Assembly (NCBI RefSeq): GCF_001552635.1
Contig: NZ_BCRO01000093.1
Coordinates: 1 to 53,496, forward strand
DNA from: Actinomadura hibisca NBRC 15177
Lineage (GTDB): Bacteria; Actinomycetota; Actinomycetes; Streptosporangiales; Streptosporangiaceae
Direction of reading: 5' to 3'
DNA length: 53,496 nucleotides
Part shown: positions 25,087 to 32,960 of the stretch, piece after piece
How the letters are laid out: each line of letters starts with the position of its first letter
How positions within the stretch are numbered: position 1 is the stretch's first letter
Made by a program: the position numbers and the translations under genes
Notes under the pieces: model-generated
What the model was told of the DNA's origin: nothing
Databases searched by the model: none
The model's input: only the letters and a program-made list of their open reading frames with translations

Positions 25087-26970
25087 TTGAGCAGACCGAC
25101 GCTGGGCCGTCGCTCTAAGTACTGGTTCGACAACACCATGTCCCGGGGCACCCCCGCCCTGATCGGCTGGCTGGCGCTGGTCTCGGCCGTCCTGGTGGTC
25201 GTGCTCAGCGCGCTGATCGTCGTGGTCGACGGCGGCGGCCGGGCCACCGCGTCCGGCGCCCTGGCGGAGATCTGGAAGAACACCGTCGACACCTTCAAGC
25301 TCGGCGAGGCCACCACCGGCAGCTGGCCGCACCGGGGCCTGGTGATCGCGCTGGCGCTGGCCGGGCTGTTCTTCGCCAGCGCGCTGATCAGCCTGCTCAC
25401 CAAGGGCGTGGACAACAAGATCGTCGAACTGCGCAAGGGCCGCTCCCGGGTCGTGGAGAAGGGGCACACCGTCGTGCTCGGCTGGTCCGACCAGGTGTTC
25501 CCGGTCATCTCCGAGCTGGCCGCCGCCAACGCCAGCCGGCGCGGCGGCTGCGTGGCGGTGCTGGCCGACCGGGACCGGGTGGAGATGGAGGAGGAGATCC
25601 GCAAGGTGGTCGGCCGCACCGGCCGCACCCGCGTGGTGTGCCGCACCGGCAGCCCCGTCGACCCCGGCGACATCGACATCGTCAGCCCGCAGACCGCGCA
25701 GTCGATCATCGTGCTCGCCCCGCCCGGCGCGGCCCCCGACGCGCACGTCACCAAGACGCTGCTGGCCATCACCAACAGCCCCACCCGGCGCGCCGGGCCG
25801 TACCACATCGTCGCCCCGGTCAAGGACGCCCGCAACCGCGCCGCCGTCCGGCTCGCCGGCGGCGAGGAGACCGTGCTGGTCGACTCCGACGACATCGCCG
25901 CCCGCCTCATCGTGCAGACCTCGCGCCAGTCCGGCCTGTCGGTGGTCTACCAGGACCTGCTCGACTTCGCCGGCGACGAGATCTACATGACCGCCGAGCC
26001 GGGGCTGACCGGCCGCACCCTCGGCGAGGCCCTGCACGCCTACCCCGACTCCTCGGTCATCGGCCTGCGCCGGGCGGGCGGCGCCGTCGAGCTCCGCCCC
26101 GACCTGGACACCGTCGTCGCCGCGGGCGACCAGATCATCGCCATCTCCGCCGACGACGACACCGTGCTCACCGGCCCCTGGGACGGCCGGGTCGTCGAGG
26201 AGGGCATCGCCGCGGTCCCCGACCGGGCCCCGCGCCCCTCGCGCACGCTGGTGCTCGGCTGGAACCGCCGCGCCGCCATCATCGTCCGCCGCCTCGACGG
26301 CCACGCCGCCCCCGGCTCCCGGCTGGACGTGGTGGCCGACGACCCCGACGCCAAGGCCGAGCTGGAACTGCTCCGGCCCGCCCTGCGCAACCTGGAGACC
26401 GCCTTCACCCTGGGCGACACCGGCACCCGCGCGGCGCTGGAGTCGTTCGACATCGCCTCCTACGCCAACGTGATCGTCCTGTGCCGGGACGACGCCGACG
26501 CCCAGTACGCCGACAGCCGGGTGCTGATCACCCTGCTGCACCTGCGGCAGATGCAGAGCGAGAGCGGCCGCCGGTACGCGATCGTCAGCGAGATGAGCGA
26601 CGACCGCAACCGCAGGCTCGCCCAGGTCGCCAGGGCCGACGACTTCATCGTCGGCGACAAGCTGCTCAGCCTGCTGATGGTGCAGCTGTCGGAGAACCGG
26701 CACCTGGCTGAAGTGTTCGGGGACCTGTTCGACCCCGGCGGCGCCGAGATCTACCTCAAGCCCGTCGAGGACTACGTGCTGCCCGGCGTGGAGATGACCT
26801 TCCACACCGTGGTGGAGGCGGCCCGCCGCCGCGGCGACATCGCCGTCGGCTACCGGGTCGGCGCGCGGACCCAGGTCCCGCCCGCCTTCGGCGTGGTGCT
26901 GAACCCCGCCAAGGACCGGCCGCTGACCTTCGCGGCGGGCGACCGGGTGATCGTCCTGACCGACGACTGA
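25087..26970 (+). CDS. CASTOR/POLLUX-type ion channel protein with two RCK/TrkA-N domains
   Basis: A 627-aa protein. There are two membrane helices (about 25-47 and 86-106) with a stretch between them that could form a pore region. Two Rossmann-like regulatory domains follow, starting HTVVLGWSDQVFPVISELA (about 127) and RTLVLGWNRRAAIIVRRLD (about 396). Both carry the LGW motif typical of CASTOR/POLLUX (DMI1-like) proteins. It is likely a ligand-gated cation channel. The start is a TTG at 25087 after a strong GGAGGGAG. It is divergent from padR; the 166-base shared region suggests possible control by PadR (inference). Confidence 0.88.
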   Translation: MSRPTLGRRSKYWFDNTMSRGTPALIGWLALVSAVLVVVLSALIVVVDGGGRATASGALAEIWKNTVDTFKLGEATTGSWPHRGLVIALALAGLFFASALISLLTKGVDNKIVELRKGRSRVVEKGHTVVLGWSDQVFPVISELAAANASRRGGCVAVLADRDRVEMEEEIRKVVGRTGRTRVVCRTGSPVDPGDIDIVSPQTAQSIIVLAPPGAAPDAHVTKTLLAITNSPTRRAGPYHIVAPVKDARNRAAVRLAGGEETVLVDSDDIAARLIVQTSRQSGLSVVYQDLLDFAGDEIYMTAEPGLTGRTLGEALHAYPDSSVIGLRRAGGAVELRPDLDTVVAAGDQIIAISADDDTVLTGPWDGRVVEEGIAAVPDRAPRPSRTLVLGWNRRAAIIVRRLDGHAAPGSRLDVVADDPDAKAELELLRPALRNLETAFTLGDTGTRAALESFDIASYANVIVLCRDDADAQYADSRVLITLLHLRQMQSESGRRYAIVSEMSDDRNRRLAQVARADDFIVGDKLLSLLMVQLSENRHLAEVFGDLFDPGGAEIYLKPVEDYVLPGVEMTFHTVVEAARRRGDIAVGYRVGARTQVPPAFGVVLNPAKDRPLTFAAGDRVIVLTDD

Positions 26971-27032
26971 CGGCGCGGCGGCCGGGCCTGGCCACCGTCA
27001 GAGGACGGGCCGCGGCCGGGCTCCGGCGCGGG

Positions 27033-27062
27033 TTCGCCGCATCCTCCCGCAGGTGATAGTCT
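27033..27062 (+). promoter_or_regulatory. Candidate promoter of the infC operon
   Basis: TTCGCC (27033-27038), 18 bases, TAGTCT (27057-27062). The -10 fits the TAnnnT pattern; the -35 is only fair. Transcription from about 27069 would give a leader of about 265 nt before infC, which contains the attenuator-like hairpin at 27243-27272. Confidence 0.45.
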
Positions 27063-27238
27063 TGGGAGCTGACCGGCCCGGTACGCACGCCCGCAACGGC
27101 GGACGCTCCGGGCGCTCAAGCGGAGGCCACCTCCCACCTGACCGGCTCGCGGGCCGGCGGGTCTCGGTCCGGTGTCCAGGCGCTTCGCCGCCCGGAACGC
27201 CGTCGTCCGCGTCGCCACTGGGCGTCGCGGCGACCGAA

Positions 27239-27272
27239 GGTGGCCCCGCATGCGAGTCGTGCGGGGCTTTTT
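27239..27272 (+). promoter_or_regulatory. Attenuator-type terminator in the infC leader
   Basis: GCCCCGCA (27243-27250) pairs perfectly with TGCGGGGC (27260-27267) around a 9-base loop, followed directly by five T (27268-27272). This is a textbook intrinsic terminator located 62 bases before infC and after its presumed promoter. Upstream GGCCACC (27125-27131) can pair with GGTGGCC (27239-27245), which overlaps the left arm and offers a possible antiterminator. Ribosomal-protein and IF3 operons are often autoregulated through such leaders. Confidence 0.65.
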
Positions 27273-27333
27273 GCGTGAAGGCCCAGGGGTACGACCGGTC
27301 CCACAGCCCAAGGAACGGCCCCAAGGAGGTCCC

Positions 27334-27948
27334 ATCAGCGCCGAACCGCGTATCAACGACCGCATTCGCGTGCCCGAGGTCCGGCTCGTCGGCCCGAACG
27401 GCGAACAGGTGGGCATCGTTCCCATCGCCAAGGCCCTTGAACTCGCGCGTGAGTCGGACCTCGACCTGGTCGAGGTGGCGCCCACCGCGCGCCCGCCCGT
27501 CGCCAAGCTCATGGACTACGGCAAGTTCAAGTACGAGTCCGCGATGAAGGCGCGTGAGGCGCGGAAGAACCAGGCGCACACGATCATCAAGGAGATCAAG
27601 CTCCGGCCCAAGATCGACCCGCACGACTACGAGACCAAGAAGGGTCACGTGGTGCGGTTCCTCAAGGCCGGGGACAAGGTCAAGGTGACGATCATGTTCC
27701 GCGGCCGCGAGCAGTCGCGGCCCGAGCTCGGTTTCCGGCTGCTGCAGCGGCTCGCCGACGACGTCGAGGAGCTCGGCTTCGTCGAGTCGCGGCCCAAGCA
27801 GGACGGCCGAAACATGATCATGGTGATCGGTCCGCACAAGAAGAAGGCGGAGGCCAAGGCGGAAGCCAAGGCCGAGCGCGCCCAGCAGGCCGCCGACGAG
27901 GCCGCCGAGCAGGCCGCCGAGCAGGTCTCGGACGCCGGTACCGCCTGA
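27334..27948 (+). CDS. infC: Translation initiation factor IF-3, non-canonical ATC start
   Basis: Binds the 30S subunit and proofreads initiation. The 204-aa product begins (M)SAEPRINDRIRVPEVRLVG, the exact family start, with the linker VIRFLKAGDK-like VVRFLKAGDKVKV and the C-terminal domain MFRGREQSRPELG. A Lys/Ala/Glu tail extends it. The start codon is ATC at 27334, three bases after AAGGAGGT (27323-27330); no ATG, GTG or TTG lies in frame between the family start and the ribosome-binding site. Rare AUU/AUC starts in infC are established in other bacteria and allow IF-3 to repress its own translation. Confidence 0.96.
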   Translation: MSAEPRINDRIRVPEVRLVGPNGEQVGIVPIAKALELARESDLDLVEVAPTARPPVAKLMDYGKFKYESAMKAREARKNQAHTIIKEIKLRPKIDPHDYETKKGHVVRFLKAGDKVKVTIMFRGREQSRPELGFRLLQRLADDVEELGFVESRPKQDGRNMIMVIGPHKKKAEAKAEAKAERAQQAADEAAEQAAEQVSDAGTA

Positions 27949-27999
27949 CGGCCCGGCCGGGCCACCGGGGCCGGTCCGCGGGCCGGTCCCGATCCTGAC

Positions 28000-28019
28000 G
28001 GTCCCGCTCCGGCGGGACC
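28000..28019 (+). other. Stem-loop between infC and rpmI
   Basis: GGTCCCGC (28000-28007) and GCGGGACC (28012-28019) form a perfect 8-bp stem with a TCCG tetraloop, 52 bases after the infC stop. There is no T-tract. A TACATT at 28030-28035 could be a -10 for an internal rpmI promoter. It may be a processing site or a weak terminator. Confidence 0.4.
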
Positions 28020-28139
28020 TGGACGCACCTACATTGAGCCTGACCGAGGCGCGGTCCACGTGACCCGTAGATCGCGCCCGTCAGGCGCGCCTCCGTGCCG
28101 CCGCGCGGAGGCCCCGAAGCAGAGGGAGACGACGGCGCC

Positions 28140-28334
28140 ATGCCGAAGACCAAGACCCACAGCGGTGCCAAGAAGCGCTTCAAGCTGACCGGCTCCGGCA
28201 AGGTGATGCGCCGCCGCGCCAACAAGAACCACCTGCTTGAGCACAAGCCGACCAAGCGCACCCGCCGCCTGGACGGCCCGGCCGTCGTGGCCCCGGCCGA
28301 CGCCAAGAACATCAAGAAGCTGCTGCGCAAGTAA
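28140..28334 (+). CDS. rpmI: 50S ribosomal protein L35
   Basis: A 64-aa basic protein with the family start MPKTKTHSGAKKRFKLTGSG and the HLLEHKPTKRTRRL core. The ATG at 28140 is preceded by GGGAG. It sits between infC and rplT in the universal order. The in-frame extension upstream (from 28095) is not conserved. Confidence 0.97.
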   Translation: MPKTKTHSGAKKRFKLTGSGKVMRRRANKNHLLEHKPTKRTRRLDGPAVVAPADAKNIKKLLRK

Positions 28335-28406
28335 GCGCCGCAAGACCCACCGTCTGTACGACCGGCCGGAGCCGAGAGCCCCGGCCCCCACGAAGGAGTC
28401 CAACAC

Positions 28407-28784
28407 GTGGCACGCGTGAAGCGGGCGGTCAACGCCGCCAAGAAGCGTCGGGTCGTCCTGGAGCGGTCGAGCGGCTACCGCGGCCAGCGGTCGCGTCTGT
28501 ACCGCAAGGCCAAGGAGCAGCAGCTCCACTCCATGACCTACGCCTTCCGGGACCGCAAGGACCGCAAGGGGCAGTTCCGCCGGCTGTGGATCCAGCGCAT
28601 CAACGCCGCGGCCCGCGCCAACGGCATCACCTACAACCGCTTCATCCAGGGCCTGAAGGCCGCTGAGATCGAGGTGGACCGCCGCATGCTGGCCGAGCTG
28701 GCCGTCAACGACGCCGCCGCCTTCACCGCCCTGGTGAAGCTGGCCCAGGACGCGCTGCCCGCCGAGGGCAGCCAGGCCGCCTGA
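28407..28784 (+). CDS. rplT: 50S ribosomal protein L20
   Basis: A 125-aa, very basic rRNA-binding protein needed for 50S assembly. The family start ARVKRAVNAAKKRR and the FRRLWIQRINAAAR core are clear. The start is the GTG at 28407 with AAGGAG upstream. Third gene of the infC-rpmI-rplT operon. In other bacteria L20 represses this operon; whether the leader here does so is unknown. Confidence 0.97.
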   Translation: MARVKRAVNAAKKRRVVLERSSGYRGQRSRLYRKAKEQQLHSMTYAFRDRKDRKGQFRRLWIQRINAAARANGITYNRFIQGLKAAEIEVDRRMLAELAVNDAAAFTALVKLAQDALPAEGSQAA

Positions 28785-28819
28785 CGGCGACCGTAGCTGT
28801 AGATAGCGAGTAACTGCGT

Positions 28820-29635
28820 ATGGCGGGCCGCGAGCTGACCTCTGTCCGATCACCACGGGTGAAGGCGGCTCGCCGGCTCGCCAAACGTGCCTTCCGGCGC
28901 CGCGAGCGCCGCTTCCTGGCCGAGGGCCCGCAGGCGGTGCGCGAGGCGCTGCGCATCCCCGGCGGCCTCGCCGAGCTGTTCGCCACCGCCGAGGCCGAGA
29001 CCCGCCACGCCGACCTGATCCAGGCGGCCGAGCAGGCGGGCGTCCCGATACTGCGGGTCAGCGGCGAGGTCATGGCCGAGCTGGCCCAGACCGTCACCCC
29101 GCAGGGGCTGCTGGCGGTCTGCGAGTTCGTCGACGTCTCCCTCGACGACGCGCTCGCCACCACCCCGCGCCTGGTGACCGTCCTCGCGCACGTGCGCGAC
29201 CCCGGCAACGCGGGCACCGTCCTGCGCACCGCCGACGCCGCCGGGTCCGACTCGGTGGTCTTCACCGACGCCTCGGTCGACCCCTACAACGGCAAGTGCG
29301 TGCGCGCCTCGGCGGGCAGCCTGTTCCACCTGCCGGTGGTGGTGGGCCCGCGCTTCGACACCCTGATCCCGGAGCTGAAGCGCGCCGGGCTCACCGTCCT
29401 GGCCGCCGACGGCGCGGGCAAGCGCACCCTGGACGAGGCCATCGACGACGGCACCCTGGCCCGGCCCACCGCGTGGGTCTTCGGCAACGAGGCGTGGGGC
29501 CTGCCCGAGGAGATCCTGCAACACGTGGACGACGTGGTGCGCGTCCCCATCTACGGGCACGCCGAGAGCCTCAACCTGGCGACCGCGGCGGCGGTCTGCC
29601 TGTACGCCTCGGCGCGCGCCCAGCGGCAGGGCTGA
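28820..29635 (+). CDS. SpoU/TrmH family RNA 2'-O-methyltransferase
   Basis: A 271-aa SPOUT-class RNA methyltransferase. The N-terminal substrate-binding domain has RRERRFLAEGPQAVREAL. The knotted AdoMet domain has motif 1 HVRDPGNAGTVLRTADAAG, motif 2 WVFGNEAWGLPEEI and motif 3 VPIYGHAESLNLATAAAV. It is probably 23S rRNA- or tRNA-specific, similar to RlmB and to the thiostrepton/avilamycin-resistance methylases; the target is not determined. The ATG at 28820 lies 35 bases after rplT, a conserved actinobacterial position. Confidence 0.93.
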   Translation: MAGRELTSVRSPRVKAARRLAKRAFRRRERRFLAEGPQAVREALRIPGGLAELFATAEAETRHADLIQAAEQAGVPILRVSGEVMAELAQTVTPQGLLAVCEFVDVSLDDALATTPRLVTVLAHVRDPGNAGTVLRTADAAGSDSVVFTDASVDPYNGKCVRASAGSLFHLPVVVGPRFDTLIPELKRAGLTVLAADGAGKRTLDEAIDDGTLARPTAWVFGNEAWGLPEEILQHVDDVVRVPIYGHAESLNLATAAAVCLYASARAQRQG

Positions 29636-29941
29636 GCGGCTCCGGGGCCCGACGGCCGGCCTGACGCGCCTGTCGGGCCATTGTCAGCGTGAGCTGCCCG
29701 GCGTCACTGTGCGTCACCTTTTCCCGCCTGGCCGCAACCGGCCGCGCTCAGGGCCTTTTCCAAAGCTCTGAGCTGCGAGCATGGACCCGTATGGGAGGCG
29801 TGCGGGGGGCCGCTCCCCGGGTCCGGCTCGTTCCGAAGGAGGAGCGGGATACCAACCCGGCGGCGGATTCACGCGTCTCATCGAATGCCTACGGTGTTGA
29901 CGAGGGCGGCGATGAGGCCGTGCGAAGTGGGGGCGAACGTG
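29636..29941. other. Intergenic region between trmH-type gene and STAS gene
   Basis: About 306 bases without a supported gene. GGCCCGAC (29646-29653) and GTCGGGCC (29672-29679) form an 8-bp stem, a weak terminator candidate. A strong Shine-Dalgarno-like GAAGGAGGAG at 29835-29844 has no ATG, GTG or TTG at the proper distance. In-frame ATGs at 29885 and 29912 could be earlier starts for the STAS protein. Confidence 0.5.
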
Positions 29942-30460
29942 ATGACCGACGACAACACGGCGGTCCGCAGGACGAGCCGCAGGCCGGCGGCGGTGCGGTG
30001 CGGGGGCGCACCCGAGGCCGACCGCGGCGTGGGGGCCGTCCGGGTGCGCGAGGGGCGCGCGTGGGCCGACCCGTCGTGGGGCGAGCCGCCCGAGCTGCGC
30101 GTCACCGTGGCGCGCACCCGGGGCGAGACGGCGGTGGCCGCGGTGACCGGCGAGATCGACCTGCGCACCGCCGACACGCTGCGCGCCCGGCTGGTCGAGC
30201 TGCACGCCGCCGGGTTCCGCACGCTGGTGGTCGACTTCGCCGGGGTGCCGTTCTGCGACGCGACCGGGCTGGGGGCCCTGGTGGCGGTGCACAACCACCT
30301 CGCCGAGCAGGGCGGGGAGATCCGGCTGGCGCGGGTGCGCCCGGCCCAGCGGCGGCTGCTGCACATCACCGGGCTGTACCGGCTGTTCCCCGTCGAGGAC
30401 GAGCCGGGCAGCGCGCCCGGCGGCGTGCCCGGTCACGGCGGCCCGTCGGCCCGCCGCTGA
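29942..30460 (+). CDS. STAS domain anti-sigma factor antagonist
   Basis: A 172-aa protein with an Arg-rich N-terminal tail of about 48 residues and a STAS domain at about 52-150. TGEIDLRTADTLRARL and TLVVDFAGVPFCDATGLGAL are diagnostic. The phospho-acceptor motif is DATG (106-109), with Thr108 in the position of the regulatory Ser of SpoIIAA. It probably binds an anti-sigma kinase in a phosphorylation-dependent way. No anti-sigma factor or sigma factor gene is adjacent, so its partner is elsewhere. The ATG at 29942 is favoured (GGGGG upstream); 29885 is an alternative. Confidence 0.85.
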   Translation: MTDDNTAVRRTSRRPAAVRCGGAPEADRGVGAVRVREGRAWADPSWGEPPELRVTVARTRGETAVAAVTGEIDLRTADTLRARLVELHAAGFRTLVVDFAGVPFCDATGLGALVAVHNHLAEQGGEIRLARVRPAQRRLLHITGLYRLFPVEDEPGSAPGGVPGHGGPSARR

Positions 30461-30602
30461 CCTCCGGCGATCCGTCGCCGACCCGTCGCCGGGGCCACAA
30501 AAGCCTTGCCGCGAGGGCTTCTCCGGGTCCCGCGAGGTGGCCGACTCCGGATAGAGTCTGTTCTCGACAGGCCGCGTATTCACCGGTGTTCTGGAGGCCG
30601 TT

Positions 30603-31730
30603 GTGGGCGGAGAGGAATCCCCGCACGTGCCGCAACGCGTGCCCGCGGATCCGGGGGAGGGCGGCCCCGCCGCCGACCCGGCCGGCGCTCTGGCCGACGA
30701 CCTGCCCGACGGCCTGCTGGTGGCCGACCGCGACGCACGCGTGGTGGTGTTCAACGCCGCCGCCTCCCGCATGACCGGCATCCCCGCCGCCGCCGCGCTC
30801 GGCCGCGACTTCCGCGACGTGCTGCCGCTGCACGACGCCGAGGGCCGCGACTGGTGGAAGTGCCTGGCCCCCTACGACGGCCTCGCCACCCGCACCCGCC
30901 ACCCCGAACGCCCCCTCTACCTGCCCACCGGCACCGAGCTGCTGGTCACCGCCGGCTACCGGCGCGACGACCGGGGCCGCGTCGAGCGGTTCACGGTGTC
31001 GCTGCGCGACGCCGCCCACCGCGCCCGCCTGGAGCGCGACCGCGCCGACCTCGTCTCCACCGTCGCGCACGAGCTGCGCTCCCCGCTGACCAGCGTCAAG
31101 GGCTTCACCGCCACGCTGCTGGCCAAGTGGCACCGCTTCAACGACGACCAGAAGCGCGTCATGCTGGAGACCGTCAACGCCGACGCCGACCGCGTCACCC
31201 GGCTCATCACCGAGCTGCTGGACGTGTCGCGCATCGAGGCCGGGCGGCTGGAGATGCGCCGCCAGGTGGTGGACGTCGCCGAGGAGATCCGCAAGATCCT
31301 CGCGGGCCGGGTCGCGGCGGGCGACGCCGAGGACCGGTTCCGCTTCGAGGTGCGCGGCGAGCTGCCGGAGATGTGGCTCGACCCCGACAAGGTCGACCAG
31401 ATCCTCGGCAACCTGGTGGAAAACGCGGTGCGGCACGGCGCTGGTACTGTCACGATCGTGGTGGAGCCGGACGCGCACAAGGAGGGGGCCGCGGTGTCGG
31501 TACGCGACGAGGGCGAGGGCATTCCGCCCGAGGCCGCCCAGCGCGTGTTCCGGCGGTTCTGGCGCGGTCCCGGCGGCAACCGGCGCGGCGGCACGGGCCT
31601 CGGCCTGTACATCGTGAAGGGCCTGGTCGAGGCGCACGGCGGCACCATCACCGTGCAGCGCGCCCCCGGGGGCGGCGCCGAGTTCCGATTTACCCTGCCC
31701 GCCGGCGCCCCGGACTACGCCGCCTCCTGA
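30603..31730 (+). CDS. Soluble PAS-domain sensor histidine kinase
   Basis: A 375-aa protein with no membrane helix. A PAS domain spans about 33-135 (GLLVADRDARVVVFNAAASR). The HisKA domain has H156 in VSTVAHELRSPLTSVKGF. The HATPase_c domain has its N-box at about 266-280 (LGNLVENAVRHG), G1 RDEGEGIPP (301-309), an F-box and G2 GGTGLGLYIVKG (329-340). All catalytic elements are intact. No response regulator is adjacent, so it is an orphan kinase; it occupies a conserved place upstream of pheS in actinomycetes. GTG start with TGGAGG upstream. A -10-like TAGAGT lies at 30552-30557. Confidence 0.92.
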   Translation: MGGEESPHVPQRVPADPGEGGPAADPAGALADDLPDGLLVADRDARVVVFNAAASRMTGIPAAAALGRDFRDVLPLHDAEGRDWWKCLAPYDGLATRTRHPERPLYLPTGTELLVTAGYRRDDRGRVERFTVSLRDAAHRARLERDRADLVSTVAHELRSPLTSVKGFTATLLAKWHRFNDDQKRVMLETVNADADRVTRLITELLDVSRIEAGRLEMRRQVVDVAEEIRKILAGRVAAGDAEDRFRFEVRGELPEMWLDPDKVDQILGNLVENAVRHGAGTVTIVVEPDAHKEGAAVSVRDEGEGIPPEAAQRVFRRFWRGPGGNRRGGTGLGLYIVKGLVEAHGGTITVQRAPGGGAEFRFTLPAGAPDYAAS

Positions 31731-31850
31731 GCGAGGCGCCGCCCGACGGGCCCCGAGCGGGCGGCGCGGCACGCGCACGCTGTTCCGGAACCTCACCGTC
31801 CGCGCACTAGACTGCGGACGTCCCACGCCGACCGGAGTTGTCACACCACC

Positions 31851-32960
31851 ATGTCTGCACCCAACAAGTCCTACGACCCCGTCGAGGTGTCCGCGTTGCA
31901 GCCCGAAGAGCTCGACGGCGCCCGCGACCGCGCCCTGGCGGCCATCGCGGCCGCCACCGGCCTCGACGACCTCAAGCAGGTCCGCCTGGCGCACGCCGGC
32001 GACCGGTCCCCGCTGGCGCTCGCCAACCGGGAGATCGGCGCGCTGCCGCCGCAGGCCCGCGCCGAGGCCGGCAAGCGCATCGGCGCCGCGCGCGGCGCGG
32101 TGGCCCAGGCGCTGAAGGCCCGCCAGGCCGAGCTGGAGGAGGAGCGCGACCAGCGCGTCCTGGTGGAGGAGACCGTCGACGTCACCCTCCCCTGGGACCG
32201 CGCGCCGCGCGGCGCCCGCCACCCGCTCACCACGGTCCAGGAGCGCATGGCCGACGTGTTCGTGTCCATGGGCTTCGAGATCGCCGAGGGGCCCGAGGTC
32301 GAGGCGGGCTGGTTCAACTTCGACGCGCTGAACTTCAAGCCCGACCACCCGGCCCGCTCCATGCAGGACACCTTCTTCGTGGAGGCCGAGGAGAGCGACC
32401 TGGTGCTGCGCACGCACACCTCGCCGGTGCAGGTGCGCTCGCTGCTGTCGCGCGAGCTGCCGGTGTACGTGGTGGTGCCCGGCCGCACCTACCGCACCGA
32501 CGAGCTGGACGCCACGCACAGCCCGGTGTTCCACCAGCTCGAAGGGCTGGCGGTGGACGAGGGCCTGACGATGGCCGACCTGCGCGGCGGCATCGACGCG
32601 TTCGTGGCCGGGATGTTCGGCGAGGGGCTGAAGACGCGGTTCCGGCCGTCGTACTTCCCGTTCACCGAGCCGTCGGCCGAGGTGGACATGCAGTGCTTCG
32701 TGTGCCACGGCGCGTCGGTGGAGCCGGGCGCCGAGCCGTGCCGCACCTGCTCGTCGGAGGGCTGGATCGAGCTGGGCGGCTGCGGCATGGTCAACCCGCG
32801 GGTGCTGGTGGCCGCGGGCGTGGACGCCGAGCGCTACAGCGGCTGGGCGTTCGGCCTGGGCGTGGAGCGGACGCTGATGTTCCGCCACGGCGTCGAGGAC
32901 ATGCACGACATGGTGGAGGGCGACGTGCGGTTCACCCTTCCGTTCGGGACGGAGATCTGA
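31851..32960 (+). CDS. pheS: Phenylalanyl-tRNA synthetase alpha subunit
   Basis: Catalytic subunit of the alpha2-beta2 PheRS. The 369-aa product has the N-terminal coiled coil, class II motif 2 GRTYRTDELDATHSPVFHQ, and motif 3 GWAFGLGVERTLMFRHGVED. A Cys-containing segment (FVCHGASVEPGAEPCRTCS) sits in the middle, as in many actinobacterial PheS. A -10-like TAGACT is at 31808-31813. The stop shares one base with the pheT start (TGATG). Confidence 0.97.
   Translation: MSAPNKSYDPVEVSALQPEELDGARDRALAAIAAATGLDDLKQVRLAHAGDRSPLALANREIGALPPQARAEAGKRIGAARGAVAQALKARQAELEEERDQRVLVEETVDVTLPWDRAPRGARHPLTTVQERMADVFVSMGFEIAEGPEVEAGWFNFDALNFKPDHPARSMQDTFFVEAEESDLVLRTHTSPVQVRSLLSRELPVYVVVPGRTYRTDELDATHSPVFHQLEGLAVDEGLTMADLRGGIDAFVAGMFGEGLKTRFRPSYFPFTEPSAEVDMQCFVCHGASVEPGAEPCRTCSSEGWIELGGCGMVNPRVLVAAGVDAERYSGWAFGLGVERTLMFRHGVEDMHDMVEGDVRFTLPFGTEI

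Noticed and set aside
27172..27333. Extended N-terminus for IF-3 from an upstream start
   Set aside because: The extra residues are Arg-rich, unlike IF-3, and the frame runs through the terminator hairpin; the ATC with AAGGAGGT fits the family start.
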